From Acanthosoma haemorrhoidale (taxonomy: Eukaryota; Arthropoda; Insecta; Hemiptera; Acanthosomatidae): a stretch of DNA of 64,000 bases. Shown one piece after another: positions 23,593 to 39,000 of the stretch; position 1 is the first letter of the stretch; every line of letters starts with the position of its first letter. The stretch is taken from contig OV884014.1 in NCBI GenBank assembly GCA_930367205.1, forward strand, positions 118,737,768-118,801,767, given 5' to 3'. Both the position numbers and the translations under genes were made by a program. The notes under the pieces are model-generated. The model saw nothing but the letters and a program-made list of their open reading frames with translations, did no database searches and was not told the DNA's origin.

Positions 23593-26548
23593 AAGTTACG
23601 AGTGAATATAACATCAAATGATGTCGAATAGGATTGTATAATGTATCATTAGCACTTATTGTTTCATGTGATACGATTTTATGATTAAAGTTACGATTGA
23701 AGTTACTAATAAATGATGTTGAATATAATAGTGCACCATATCATTAGCACTTATTGTATCATGTGATGCGATCGTATGATTAAAGTTACAAGTGAATATA
23801 ACATCAAATGATGTCGATTATAATAGTGTACCGCATCATTGGCACTCATTATATCACGTGATGCTATCGTATGATTGAAGTCACGAGTGAATATAACATC
23901 AAATAATGCTAAATATGATCGTATAGTGTAGCATTGACACTCATTGTATCACGAGATACGATCGTATGATTAAAGTCACGAGTGAATATAACAGCAAATG
24001 ATGTTGAATATGATTGTATAATGTATCATTAGCACTCATAGTTTCACGTGATACGATCGTATGATTAAAGTTACGAGTGAATATAACAGCAAATGATGCT
24101 AAATATGATTGTATAGTGTATCATTAGCACTCATTGTTTCACGCAATACGATCGTATGATTTAAGTTACAGGTGAATATAACATCAAATGATGTCGATTA
24201 TAATAGTGTACCGCATCATTGGCGATCATTATATCACGTGATACTATCGTATTATTGAAGTCACGAGTGAATATAACATCAAATGATGCTAAATATGACT
24301 GTATAGTGTATCATTAGCACTCATTGTTTCACGTGATACGATCGTATGATTAAAGTTACGAGTAAATATAACATCAAATGATGTCGAATATGATAATGTA
24401 CCGTATCATTAGCACTCATTGTATCACGTGATACGATCGTATGATGAAAGTTACGAGTGAATATAACATCAAATGATGTCGATTATGATAGTGTACCGCA
24501 TCATTGGCACTTATTATATCACGTGATACTATCGTATGATTGAAGTCACGAGTGAATATAACATCAAATAATGCTAAATATGATTGTAAAGTGTAGCATT
24601 GACACTCATTGTATCACGAGATACGATCGTATGATTGAAGTCACGAGTGAATATAACATCAAATAATGCTAAATATGATTGTATAGTGTAGCATTGACAC
24701 TCATTGTATCACGAGAAACGATCGTATGATTAAAGTCACGAGTGAATATGACATCAAATAATGCTAAATATGATTGTATAGTGTAGCATTGACACTCATT
24801 GTATCACGAGATACGATCGTATGATTAACGTCACGAGTGAATATAACATCAAATGATGTTGAATATGATTGTTTAATGTATCATTAGCACTCATTGTTTC
24901 ACGTGATACGATCGTATGATTAAAGTTACGAGTGAATATACTATTAAATGATGTCGATTATGATAGTGTACCGCATCATTGGCACTCATTATATCACGTG
25001 ATACGATCGTATGATTGAAGTCACGAGTGAATATAATATCAAATGATGTCAATTATGATAGTGTTGCGTATCATAAGCACTCACTGTATCACGTGATACG
25101 ATCGTATGATGAAAGTTACGAGTGAATATAACATCAAATGATGTCGAATAGGATTGTATAATGTATCATTAGCACTTATTGTTTCATGTGATACGATTTT
25201 ATGATTAAAGTTACGATTGAAGTTACTAATAAATGATGTTGAATATAATAGTGCACCATATCATTAGCACTTATTGTATCATGTGATGCGATCGTATGAT
25301 TAAAGTTACAAGTGAATATAACATCAAATGATGTCGATTATAATAGTGTACCGCATCATTGGCACTCATTATATCACGTGATGCTATCGTATGATTGAAG
25401 TCACGAGTGAATATAACATCAAATAATGCTAAATATGATCGTATAGTGTAGCATTGACACTCATTGTATCACGAGATACGATCGTATGATTAAAGTCACG
25501 AGTGAATATAACAGCAAATGATGTTGAATATGATTGTATAATGTATCATTAGCACTCATAGTTTCACGTGATACGATCGTATGATTAAAGTTACGAGTGA
25601 ATATAACAGCAAATGATGCTAAATATGATTGTATAGTGTATCATTAGCACTCATTGTTTCACGCAATACGATCGTATGATTTAAGTTACAGGTGAATATA
25701 ACATCAAATGATGTCGATTATAATAGTGTACCGCATCATTGGCGATCATTATATCACGTGATACTATCGTATTATTGAAGTCACGAGTGAATATAACATC
25801 AAATGATGCTAAATATGACTGTATAGTGTATCATTAGCACTCATTGTTTCACGTGATACGATCGTATGATTAAAGTTACGAGTAAATATAACATCAAATG
25901 ATGTCGAATATGATAATGTACCGTATCATTAGCACTCATTGTATCACGTGATACGATCGTATGATGAAAGTTACGAGTGAATATAACATCAAATGATGTC
26001 GATTATGATAGTGTACCGCATCATTGGCACTTATTATATCACGTGATACTATCGTATGATTGAAGTCACGAGTGAATATAACATCAAATAATGCTAAATA
26101 TGATTGTAAAGTGTAGCATTGACACTCATTGTATCACGAGATACGATCGTATGATTGAAGTCACGAGTGAATATAACATCAAATAATGCTAAATATGATT
26201 GTATAGTGTAGCATTGACACTCATTGTATCACGAGAAACGATCGTATGATTAAAGTCACGAGTGAATATAACATCAAAAAATGCTAAATATGATTGTATA
26301 GTGTAGCATTGACACTCATTTTATCACGAGATACGATCGTATGATTAACGTCACGAGTGAATATAACATCAAATGATGTTGAATATGATTGTTTAATGTA
26401 TCATTAGCACTCATTGTTTCACGTGATACGATCGTATGATTAAAGTTACGAGTGAATATACTATTAAATGATGTCGATTATGATAGTGTACCGCATCATT
26501 GGCACTAATTGTATCACGTGATACGATCGTATGATCAATGCTACGAGT
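23593..26548. repeat. 16-monomer (1,520-bp) tandem duplication in A3
   Basis: Copy one is 23593-25112. Copy two is 25113-26548 and is cut at the A/B junction after 1,436 bp. Both carry the same order of markers: GTCGAATAGG, CGATTTTATG, CGATTGAAGTTAC, a GATGCTATCG unit, ATAACAGCAAATG twice, GTATTATTGAAG, then GCTAAATATG-type units. Differences are few, such as CATCAAAAAATGC near 26273 against CATCAAATAATGC near 24754. A2 has only one copy of this segment, so the duplication is younger than the A2/A3 split. Confidence 0.85.
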
Positions 26549-28240
26549 TAACATAATAGGGCAAGAATTATTGTACCAGCTATGAAATACGCATTTTTGT
26601 AAAATTCTACTTTTTGACGATATTTTCCTTGTTTTGGTATCAGGAGAACATAATGGAGCAGGAGCTAACGTACTAGCTATGAAATACGCATTTTTGTAAA
26701 AATTTGAGTTTTCGACGATATTTTCCTTGTTTTGGTATCAGGAGAACATAATGGGGCAGGAGCTAACGTACTAGCTATGAAATACGCATTTTTGTAAAAA
26801 TTTGAGTTTTTGACGATATTTTCCTTGATTTCGTATCAGGAGAACATAAAAGAGCAGGAACTAACGTTCCAGCTACAAAAAACGCATTTTTGTAAAAATT
26901 TGAATTTTAGATGATATTTTCCTTGTTTTATTATCAGGAGAACATAATGGGGCAGGAGCTAACGTATCAGCTATGAAATACGCATTTTTGTAAAAATTTG
27001 AGTTTTTGACGATATTTTCCTTGATTTCGTATCAGGAGAACATAAAAGAGCAGGAGCTAACGTTCCAGCTACAAAAAACGCATTTTTGTAAAAATTTGAG
27101 TTTTCGACGATATTTTCCTTGTTTTGGTATCAGGAGAACATAATAGGGCAGGAGCTAACGTACCAGCTATGAAATACGCAATTTTTGTAAAAATTTGAGT
27201 TTTCGACGATATTTTCCTTGTTTTGGTATCAGGAGAACATAATGGAGCAGGAGCTAACGTACTAGCTATGAAATACGCATTTTTGTAAAAATTTGAGTTT
27301 TTGACGATATTTTCCTTGATTTCGTATCAGGAGAACATAAAAGAGCAGGAGCTAACGTTCCAGCTACAAAAAACGCATTTTTGTAAAAATTTGAATTTTA
27401 GACGATATTTTCCTTGTTTTGGTATCAGGAGAACATAATAAGGCAGGAGCTAACGTACTAGCTGAGAAATACGCATTTTTGTAAAAATTTGAGTTTTCGA
27501 CGATATTTTCCTTGTTTTGGTATCAGGAGAACATAATGGGGCAGGAGCTAACGTACTAGCTATGAAATACGCATTTTTGTAAAAATTTGAGTTTTTGACG
27601 ATATTTTCCTTGATTTCGTATCAGGAGAACATAAAAGAGCAGGAGCTAACGTTCCAGCTACAAAAAACGCATTTTTGTAAAAATTCGAATTTTAGACGAT
27701 ATTTTCTTTGTTTTGGTATCAGGAGAACATAATGGGACAGGAGCTAACGTACCAGCTATGAGATACCTATTTTTTTTAAATTTGACTTTTTGACGATATT
27801 TTCCTGGTTTTCGTATCAGGAGAACATAATGGGGCAGGAGCTAACCTACTAGCTATGAAATACGCATTTTTAAAAAATTCAACTTTTTGACAATATTTTT
27901 CTCCTTTTCGTATCAGGAGAACATAATAGGGCAGGAGCTAACCTACTAGCTATGAAATACGCATTTTTAAAAAATTCAACTTTTTGACAATATTTTTCTC
28001 CTTTTCGTATCAGGAGAACATAATAGGGCAGGAGCTAACGTACCAGCTATGAAATACGCATTTTTGTAAAAATTTGACTTTTGGACGATATTTTCTTTGT
28101 TTTGGTATCAGGAGAACATAATGGGACAGGAGCTAACGTACTAGCTCTAAATACGCATTTTTGTGAAAATTCGACTTTTTGACGTCATTTTTCTTGTTTT
28201 GGTATCAGGAGAACATAAAGGGGCAAGAGCTAACGTACAA
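26549..28240. repeat. Satellite B array, block B3, lacking the second edge monomer
   Basis: About 17.3 monomers. The left edge starts with the usual GGGCAAGAATTATTGTACC unit but passes straight into an ordinary GGTATCAGGAGAACATAATGG unit. The edge-specific GAGGAAATCATAATTGTTC monomer found in all other B blocks is missing. ACAAAAAACG units continue the B2 dimer/trimer pattern near 26874-27661. Near 27841-28025 a unit reading CTAACCTACTAGC occurs twice in tandem, a local one-monomer duplication. Confidence 0.94.
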
Positions 28241-28260
28241 GATCATACGATCGTATGATC
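28241..28260. repeat. B3/A4 junction palindrome, perfect 20 bp
   Basis: GATCATACGATCGTATGATC, self-complementary, immediately after CTAACGTACAA of B3. Confidence 0.95.
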
Positions 28261-30087
28261 AAAGTTACGAGTGAATATACTATTAAATGATGTCGATTAT
28301 GATAGTGTGCCGCATCATTAGCAAACATTGTATCACATGATACGATTGTATGATTGAAGTTACGAGTGAATATAACATCAAATGATGTCGATTATGATAG
28401 TGTACCGCATCATTGGCACTCATTATATCACGTGATACTATCGTATGATTGAAGTCACGAGTGAATATAACATCAAATAATGCTAAATATGATTGTATAG
28501 TGTAGCATTGACACTCATTGTATCACGAGATACGATCGTATGATTAAAGTCACGAGTGAATATAACATCAAGTGATGTTGAATATGATTGTATAATGTGT
28601 CATTGGCACACATTGTATCACGTGATACGATCGTATGATTAAAGTAACGAGTAAATGCAACATCAAATGATGTCGATTATGATAGTGTACCGCATCATTG
28701 GCACTCATTATATCACGTGATACGATCGTATGATGAAAGTTACGAGTGAATATAACATCAAATGATGTCGAATAGGATTGTATAATGCATCATTAGCACT
28801 CATTGTTTCACGTGATACGATCGTATGATTAAAGTTACGATTGGAGATACTAATAAATGATGTTGAATATAATAGTGCACCATATCATTAGCACTTATTG
28901 TATCATGTGATGCGATCGTATGATTGAAGTCACGAGTGAATATAATATCAAATGATGTCAATTATGATAGTGTTGCGTATCATAAGCACTCATTGTATCA
29001 CGTGATACGATCGTATGATTAAAGTTACGATTGGAGATACTAATAAATGATGTTGAATATAATAGTGCACCATATCATTAGCACTTATTGTATCATGTGA
29101 TGCGATCATATGATTAAAGTTACAAGTGAATATAACATCAAATGATGTCGATTATAATAGTGTACCGCATCATTGGCACTCATTATATCACGTGATACTA
29201 TCGTATGATTGAAGTCACGAGTGAATATAACATCAAATAATGCTAAATATGATTGTATAGTGTAGCATTGACACTCATTGTATCACGAGATACGATCGTA
29301 TGATTGAAGTCACGAGTGAATATAACATCAAATGATGTTGAATATTATTGTATAATGTATCATTAGCACTCATTGTTTCACGTGATACGATCGTATGATT
29401 AAAGTTACAGGTGAATATAACATCAAATGATGTCGAATATGATAATGTACCGTATCATTAGCACTCATATTATCACGTGATACGATCGTATGATGAAAGT
29501 TACGAGTGAATATAACATCAAATAATGTTGAATATGATTGTATAATGTATCATTAGCACTCATTGTTTCACGTGATACGATCGTATGATTAAAGTTACGA
29601 GTAAATATAACATCAAATGATGTCGAATGTGATAATGTACCGTATCGTTAGCACTCATTGTATCACGTGATACGATCGTATGATGAAAGTTACGAGTGAA
29701 TATAACATCAAATGATGTCGATTATGATAGTGTACCTTATCATTGGCACTCATTATATCACGTGATACGATCGTATAATGAAAGTTACGAGTAAATATAC
29801 TATTAAATAATGTCGATTATGATAGTGTACCGCATTATTGGCACTCATTATATCACGTGATACGATCGTATGATTGAAGTCACGAGTAAATATAACATCA
29901 AATGATGTCAATTATGATAGTGTTCCGTATCATAAGCACTCATTGTATCACGTGATACGATCGTATGATGAAAGTTACAAGTAAATATACTATTAAATGA
30001 TGTCGATTATGACAGTGTACCGTACCATTGGCACTCATTGTATCACGTGATACGATCGTATGATTGAAGTCACGAATGAATATAACA

Positions 30088-33000
30088 TCAAATGATGTCG
30101 ATTATGATAGTGTACCACATCATTAGCACACATTGTATCACGTGGTACGATCGTATGATTAAAGTTACGAGTGAAGATAACATCAAATGATGTCGATTAT
30201 AATAGTGTACCGTACCATTGGCACTCATAGTATCACGTGATACGATCGTATGATTGAAGTCAGGGGTGAATATAATATCAAATGATGTCAATTATGATAG
30301 TGTTCCGTATCATAAGCACTCATTGTATCACGTGATACGATCGTATGATGAAAGTTACAAGTAAATATACTATTAAATGATGTCGATTATGACAGTGTAC
30401 CGTACCATTGGCACTCATAGTATCACGTGATACGATCGTATGATTGAAGTCACGAGTGAATATAATATCAAATGATGTCAATTATGATAGTGTACCGCAT
30501 CATTGGCACTCATTATATCACTTGATACGATCGTATGATTGAAGTCACGAGTGAATATATCATCAAATGATGTTGAATATGATTGTATAATGTGTCATTG
30601 GCACACATTGTATCACGTGGTACGATCGTATGATTAAAGTTACGAGTGAAGATAACATCAAATGATGTCGATTATAATAGTGTACCGTACCATTGGCACT
30701 CATAGTATCACGTGATACGATCGTATGATTGAAGTCAGGGGTGAATATAATATCAAATGATGTCAATTATGATAGTGTTCCGTATCATAAGCACTCATTG
30801 TATCACGAGATACGATCGTATGATTAAAGTCACGAGTGAATATAACATCAAGTGATGTTGAATATGATTGTATAATGTGTCATTGGCACACATTGTATCA
30901 CGTGATACGATCGTATGATTAAAGTTACGAGTAAATGCAACATCAAATGATGTCGATTATGATAGTGTACCGCATCATTGGCACTCATTATATCACGTGA
31001 TACGATCGTATGATGAAAGTTACGAGTGAATATAACATCAAATGATGTCGAATAGGATTGTATAATGCATCATTAGCACTCATTGTTTCACGTGATACGA
31101 TCGTATGATTAAAGTTACGATTGGAGATACTAATAAATGATGTTGAATATAATAGTGCACCATATCATTAGCACTTATTATATCATGTGATGCGATCGTA
31201 TGATTGAAGTCACGAGTGAATATAACATCAAATAATGTTGAATATGATTGTATAATGTATCATTAGCACTCATTGTTTCACGTGATACGATCGTATGATT
31301 AAAGTTACGAGTAAATATAACATCAAATGATGTCGAATATGATAATGTACCGTATCGTTAGCACTCATTGTATCACGTGATACGATCGTATGATGAAAGT
31401 TACGAGTGAATATAACATCAAATGATGTCGATTATGATAGTGTACCTTATCATTGGCACTCATTATATCACGTGATACGATCGTATAATGAAAGTTACGA
31501 GTAAATATACTATTAAATAATGTCGATTATGATAGTGTACCGCATTATTGGCACTCATTATATCACGTGATACGATCGTATGATTGAAGTCACGAGTAAA
31601 TATAACATCAAATGATGTCAATTATGATAGTGTTCCGTATCATAAGCACTCATTGTATCACGTGATACGATCGTATGATGAAAGTTACAAGTAAATATAC
31701 TATTAAATGATGTCGATTATGACAGTGTACCGTACCATTGGCACTCATTGTATCACGTGATACGATCGTATGATTGAAGTCACGAATGAATATAACATCA
31801 AATGATGTCGATTATGATAGTGTACCACATCATTAGCACACATTGTATCACGTGGTACGATCGTATGATTAAAGTTACGAGTGAAGATAACATCAAATGA
31901 TGTCGATTATAATAGTGTACCGAACCATTGGCACTCATAGTATCACGTGATACGATCGTATGATTGAAGTCAGGGGTGAATATAATATCAAATGATGTCA
32001 ATTATGATAGTGTTCCGTATCATAAGCACTCATTGTATCACGTGATACGATCGTATGATGAAAGTTACAAGTAAATATACTATTAAATGATGTCGATTAT
32101 GACAGTGTACCGTACCATTGGCACTCATAGTATCACGTGATACGATCGTATGATTGAAGTCACGAGTGAATATAATATCAAATGATGTCAATTATGATAG
32201 TGTACCGCATCATTGGCACTCATTATATCACTTGATACGATCGTATGATTGAAGTCACGAGTGAATATATCATCAAATGATGTTGAATATGATTGTATAA
32301 TGTGTCATTGGCACACATTGTATCACGTGGTACGATCGTATGATTAAAGTTACGAGTGAAGATAACATCAAATGATGTCGATTATAATAGTGTACCGTAC
32401 CATTGGCACTCATAGTATCACGTGATACGATCGTATGATTGAAGTCAGGGGTGAATATAATATCAAATGATGTCAATTATGATAGTGTTCCGTATCATAA
32501 GCACTCATTGTATCACGTGATACGATCGTATGATGAAAGTTACAAGTAAATATACTATTAAATGATGTCGATTATGACAGTGTACCGTACCATTGGCACT
32601 CATAGTATCACGTGATACGATCGTATGATTGAAGTCACGAGTGAATATAATATCAAATGATGTCAATTATGATAGTGTACCGCATCATTGGCACTCATTA
32701 TATCACTTGATACGATCGTATGATTGAAGTCACGAGTGAATATATCATCAAATGATGTTGAATATGATTGTATAATGTGTCATTGGCACACATTGTATCA
32801 CGTGATACGATCGTATGATTAAAGTTACGAGTAAATGCAACATCAAATGATGTCGATTATGATAGTGTACCGCATCATTGGCACTTATTATATCACGTGA
32901 TACGATCGTATGATGAAAGTTACGAGTGAATAAAACATCAAATGATGTCGAATAGGATTGTATAATGTATCATTAGCACTCATTGTTTCACGTGATACGA

Positions 33001-36000
33001 TCGTATGATTAAAGTTACGATTGGAGATACTAATAAATGATGTTGAATATAATAGTGCACCATATCATTAGCACTTATTGTATCATGTGATGCGATCGTA
33101 TGATTGAAGTCACGAGTGAATATAATATCAAATGATGTCAATTATGATAGTGTTGCGTATCATAAGCACTCATTGTATCACGTGATACGATCGTATGATT
33201 AAAGTTACGATTGGAGATACTAATAAATGATGTTGAATATAATAGTGCACCATATCATTAGCACTTATTGTATCATGTGATGCGATCATATGATTAAAGT
33301 TACAAGTGAATATAACATCAAATGATGTCGATTATAATAGTGTACCGCATCATTGGCACTCATTATATCACGTGATACTATCGTATGATTGAAGTCACGA
33401 GTGAATATAACATCAAATAATGCTAAATATGATTGTATAGTGTAGCATTGACACTCATTGTATCACAAGATACGATCGTATGATTGAAGTCACGAGTGAA
33501 TATAACATCAAATGATGTTGAATATGATTGTATAATGTATCATTAGCACTCATTGTTTCACGTGATACGATCGTATGATTAAAGTTACAGGTGAATATAA
33601 CATCAAATCATGTCGATTATGATAGTGTACCGCATCATTGGCACTCATTATATCACGTGATACTATCGTATGATTGAAGTCACGAGTGAATATAACATCA
33701 AATGATGTCGATTATGATAGTGTACCTTATCATTGGCACTCATTATATCACGTGATACGATCGTATAATGAAAGTTACGAGTAAATATACTATTAAATAA
33801 TGTCGATTATGATAGTGTACCGCATTATTGGCACTCATTATATCACGTGATACGATCGTATGATTGAAGTCACGAGTAAATATAACATCAAATGATGTCA
33901 ATTATGATAGTGTTCCGTATCATAAGCACTCATTGTATCACGTGATACGATCGTATGATGAAAGTTACAAGTAAATATACTATTAAATGATGTCGATTAT
34001 GACAGTGTACCGTACCATTGGCACTCATTGTATCACGTGATACGATCGTATGATTGAAGTCACGAATGAATATAACATCAAATGATGTCGATTATGATAG
34101 TGTACCACATCATTAGCACACATTGTATCACGTGGTACGATCGTATGATTAAAGTTACGAGTGAAGATAACATCAAATGATGTCGATTATAATAGTGTAC
34201 CGTACCATTGGCACTCATAGTATCACGTGATACGATCGTATGATTGAAGTCAGGGGTGAATATAATATCAAATGATGTCAATTATGATAGTGTTCCGTAT
34301 CATAAGCACTCATTGTATCACGTGATACGATCGTATGATGAAAGTTACAAGTAAATATACTATTAAATGATGTCGATTATGACAGTGTACCGTACCATTG
34401 GCACTCATAGTATCACGTGATACGATCGTATGATTGAAGTCACGAGTGAATATATATCAATTGATGTCAATTATGATAGTGTACCGCATCATTGGCACTC
34501 ATTATATCACTTGATACGATCGTATGATTGAAGTCACGAGTGAATATATCATCAAATGATGTTGAATATGATTGTATAATGTGTCATTGGCACACATTGT
34601 ATCACGTGATACGATCGTATGATTAAAGTTACGAGTAAATGCAACATCAAATGATGTCGATTATGATAGTGTACCGCATCATTGGCACTCATTATATCAC
34701 GTGATACGATCGTATGATGAAAGTTACGAGTGAATAAAACATCAAATGATGTCGAATAGGATTGTATAATGTATCATTAGCACTCATTGTTTCACGTGAT
34801 ACGATCGTATGATTAAAGTTACGATTGGAGATACTAATAAATGATGTTGAATATAATAGTGCACCATATCATTAGCACTTATTGTATCATGTGATGCGAT
34901 CGTATGATTGAAGTCACGAGTGAATATAATATCAAATGATGTCAATTATGATAGTGTTGCGTATCATAAGCACTCATTGTATCACGTGATACGATCGTAT
35001 GATTAAAGTTACGATTGGAGATACTAATAAATGATGTTGAATATAATAGTGCACCATATCATTAGCACTTATTGTATCATGTGATGCGATCATATGATTA
35101 AAGTTACAAGTGAATATAACATCAAATGATGTCGATTATAATAGTGTACCGCATCATTGGCACTCATTATATCACGTGATACTATCGTATGATTGAAGTC
35201 ACGAGTGAATATAACATCAAATAATGCTAAATATGATTGTATAGTGTAGCATTGACACTCATTGGATCACGAGATACGATCGTATGATTGAAGTCACGAG
35301 TGAATATAACATCAAATGATGTTGAATATGATTGTATAATGTATCATTAGCACTCATTGTTTCACGTGATACGATCGTATGATTAAAGTTACAGGTGAAT
35401 ATAACATCAAATCATGTCGATTATGATAGTGTACCGCATCATTGGCACTCATTATATCACGTGATACTATCGTATGATTGAAGTCACGAGTGAATATAAC
35501 ATCAAATGATGCTAAATATGATTGTATAGTGTATCATTAGCACTCATTGTTTCACGTGATATGATCGTATGATTAAAGTTACGAGTAAATATAACATCAA
35601 ATGATGTTGAATATGATTGTATAATGTATCATTTGCACTCATTGTTTCACGTGATACGATCGTATGATTAAAGTTACGATTGGAGATACTAATAAATGAT
35701 GTTGAATATAATAGTGCACCATATCATTAGCACTTATTGTATCATGTGATGCGATCGTATGATTGAAGTCACGAGTGAATATAATATCAAATGATGTCAA
35801 TTATGATAGTGTTGCGTATCATAAGCACTCATTGTATCACGTGATACGATCGTATGATTAGAGTTACGATTGGAGATACTAATAAATGATGTTGAATATA
35901 ATAGTGCACCATATCATTAGCACTTATTGTATCATGTGATGCGATCATATGATTAAAGTTACAAGTGAATATAACATCAAATGATGTCGATTATAATAGT

Positions 36001-39000
36001 GTACCGCATCATTGGCACTCATTATATCACGTGATACTATCGTATGATTGAAGTCACGAGTGAATATAACATCAAATAATGCTAAATATGATTGTATAGT
36101 GTAGCATTGACACTCATTGTATCACGAGATACGATCGTATGATTGAAGTCACGAGTGAATATAACATCAAATGATGTTGAATATGATAGTATAATGTATC
36201 ATTAGCACTCATTGTTTCACGTGATACGATCGTATGATTAAAGTTACAGGTGAATATAACATCAAATGATGTCGAATATGATAATGTACCGTATCATTAG
36301 CACTCATATTATCACGTGATACGATCGTATGATGAAAGTTACGAGTGAATATAACATCAAATAATGTTGAATATGATTGTATAATGTATCATTAGCACTC
36401 ATTGTTTCACGTGATACGATCGTATGATTAAAGTTACGAGTAAATATAACATCAAATGATGTCGAATATGATAATGTACCGTATCGTTAGCACTCATTGT
36501 ATCACGTGATACGATCGTATGATGAAAGTTACGAGTGAATATAACATCAAATGATGTCGATTATGATAGTGTACCTTATCATTGGCACTCATTATATCAC
36601 GTGATACGATCGTATAATGAAAGTTACGAGTAAATATACTATTAAATAATGTCGATTATGATAGTGTACCGCATTATTGGCACTCATTATATCACGTGAT
36701 ACGATCGTATGATTGAAGTCACGAGTAAATATAACATCAAATGATGTCAATTATGATAGTGTTCCGTATCATAAGCACTCATTGTATCACGTGATACGAT
36801 CGTATGATGAAAGTTACAAGTAAATATACTATTAAATGATGTCGATTATGACAGTGTACCGTACCATTGGCACTCATTGTATCACGTGATACGATCGTAT
36901 GATTGAAGTCACGAATGAATATAACATCAAATGATGTCGATTATGATAGTGTACCACATCATTAGCACACATTGTATCACGTGGTACGATCGTATGATTA
37001 AAGTTACGAGTGAAGAAAACATCAAATGATGTCGATTATAATAGTGTACCGTACCATTGGCACTCATAGTATCACGTGATACGATCGTATGATTGAAGTC
37101 AGGGGTGAATATAATATCAAATGATGTCAATTATGATAGTGTTCCGTATCATAAGCACTCATTGTATCACGTGATACGATCGTATGATGAAAGTTACAAG
37201 TAAATATACTATTAAATGATGTCGATTATGACAGTGTACCGTACCATTGGCACTCATAGTATCACGTGATACGATCGTATGATTGAAGTCACGAGTGAAT
37301 ATAATATCAAATGATGTCAATTATGATAGTGTACCGCATCATTGGCACTCATTATATCACTTGATACGATCGTATGATTGAAGTCACGAGTGAATATATC
37401 ATCAAATGATGTTGAATATGATTGTATAATGTGTCATTGGCACACATTGTATCACGTGATACGATCGTATGATTAAAGTTACGAGTAAATGCAACATCAA
37501 ATGATGTCGATTATGATAGTGTACCGCATCATTGGCACTCATTATATCACGTGATACGATCGTATGATGAAAGTTACGAGTGAATAAAACATCAAATGAT
37601 GTCGAATAGGATTGTATAATGTATCATTAGCACTCATTGTTTCACGTGATACGATCGTATGATTAAAGTTACGATTGGAGATACTAATAAATGATGTTGA
37701 ATATAATAGTGCACCATATCATTAGCACTTATTGTATCATGTGATGCGATCGTATGATTGAAGTCACGAGTGAATATATTATCAAATGATGTCAATTATG
37801 ATAGTGTTGCGTATCATAAGCACTCATTGTATCACGTGATACGATCGTATGATTAAAGTTACGATTGGAGATACTAATAAATGATGTTGAATATAATAGT
37901 GCACCATATCATTAGCACTTATTGTATCATGTGATGCGATCATATGATTAAAGTTACAAGTGAATATAACATCAAATGATGTCGATTATAATAGTGTACC
38001 GCATCATTGGCACTCATTATATCACGTGATACTATCGTATGATTGAAGTCACGAGTGAATATAACATCAAATAATGCTAAATATGATTGTATAGTGTAGC
38101 ATTGACACTCATTGTATCACAAGATACGATCGTATGATTGAAGTCACGAGTGAATATAACATCAAATGATGTTGAATATGATTGTATAATGTATCATTAG
38201 CACTCATTGTTTCACGTGATACGATCGTATGATTAAAGTTACAGGTGAATATAACATCAAATCATGTCGATTATGATAGTGTACCGCATCATTGGCACTC
38301 ATTATATCACGTGATACTATCGTATGATTGAAGTCACGAGTGAATATAACATCAAATGATGTCGATTATGATAGTGTACCTTATCATTGGCACTCATTAC
38401 ATCACGTGATACGATCGTATAATGAAAGTTACGAGTAAATATACTATTAAATAATGTCGATTATGATAGTGTACCGCATTATTGGCACTCATTATATCAC
38501 GTGATACGATCGTATGATTGAAGTCACGAGTAAATATAACATCAAATGATGTCAATTATGATAGTGTTCCGTATCATAAGCACTCATTGTATCACGTGAT
38601 ACGATCGTATGATGAAAGTTACAAGTAAATATACTATTAAATGATGTCGATTATGACAGTGTACCGTACCATTAGCACTCATTGTATCACGTGATACGAT
38701 CGTATGATTGAAGTCACGAATGAATATAACATCAAATGATGTCGATTATGATAGTGTACCACATCATTAGCACACATTGTATCACGTGGTACGATCGTAT
38801 GATTAAAGTTACGAGTGAAGATAACATCAAATGATGTCGATTATAATAGTGTACCGTACCATTGGCACTCATAGTATCACGTGATACGATCGTATGATTG
38901 AAGTCAGGGGTGAATATAATATCAAATGATGTCAATTATGATAGTGTTCCGTATCATAAGCACTCATTGTATCACGTGATACGATCGTATGATGAAAGTT

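Larger units (their letters stand above)
22908..26548. repeat. Satellite A array, block A3
   Basis: About 38.3 monomers (3,641 bp, remainder 31). The first about 580 bp repeats the head of A2. It then switches register to the tail type of A2 and duplicates it: the diagnostic CATGTGATACGATTTTATG unit is centred at 23673 and again at 25193, exactly 16 monomers apart. The right edge ends in GATCAATGCTACGAGT, like A2. Confidence 0.95.

Noticed and set aside
30088..30291. Minus-strand open frames of 63-67 codons recurring at 30088, 30563, 31798, 32273, 34078, 36927, 38732, 40347, 44039, 44229, 46034, 46224, 49123, 53350, 53540, 55345, 55535 and 57947
   Set aside because: Each spans about two satellite monomers. 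Because 95 is not a multiple of 3, the same DNA is read in a different frame in each successive monomer, so the frames are open by chance. They recur only where one HOR dimer recurs. There is no translation context, domain or signal, and the copies simply track the repeat.
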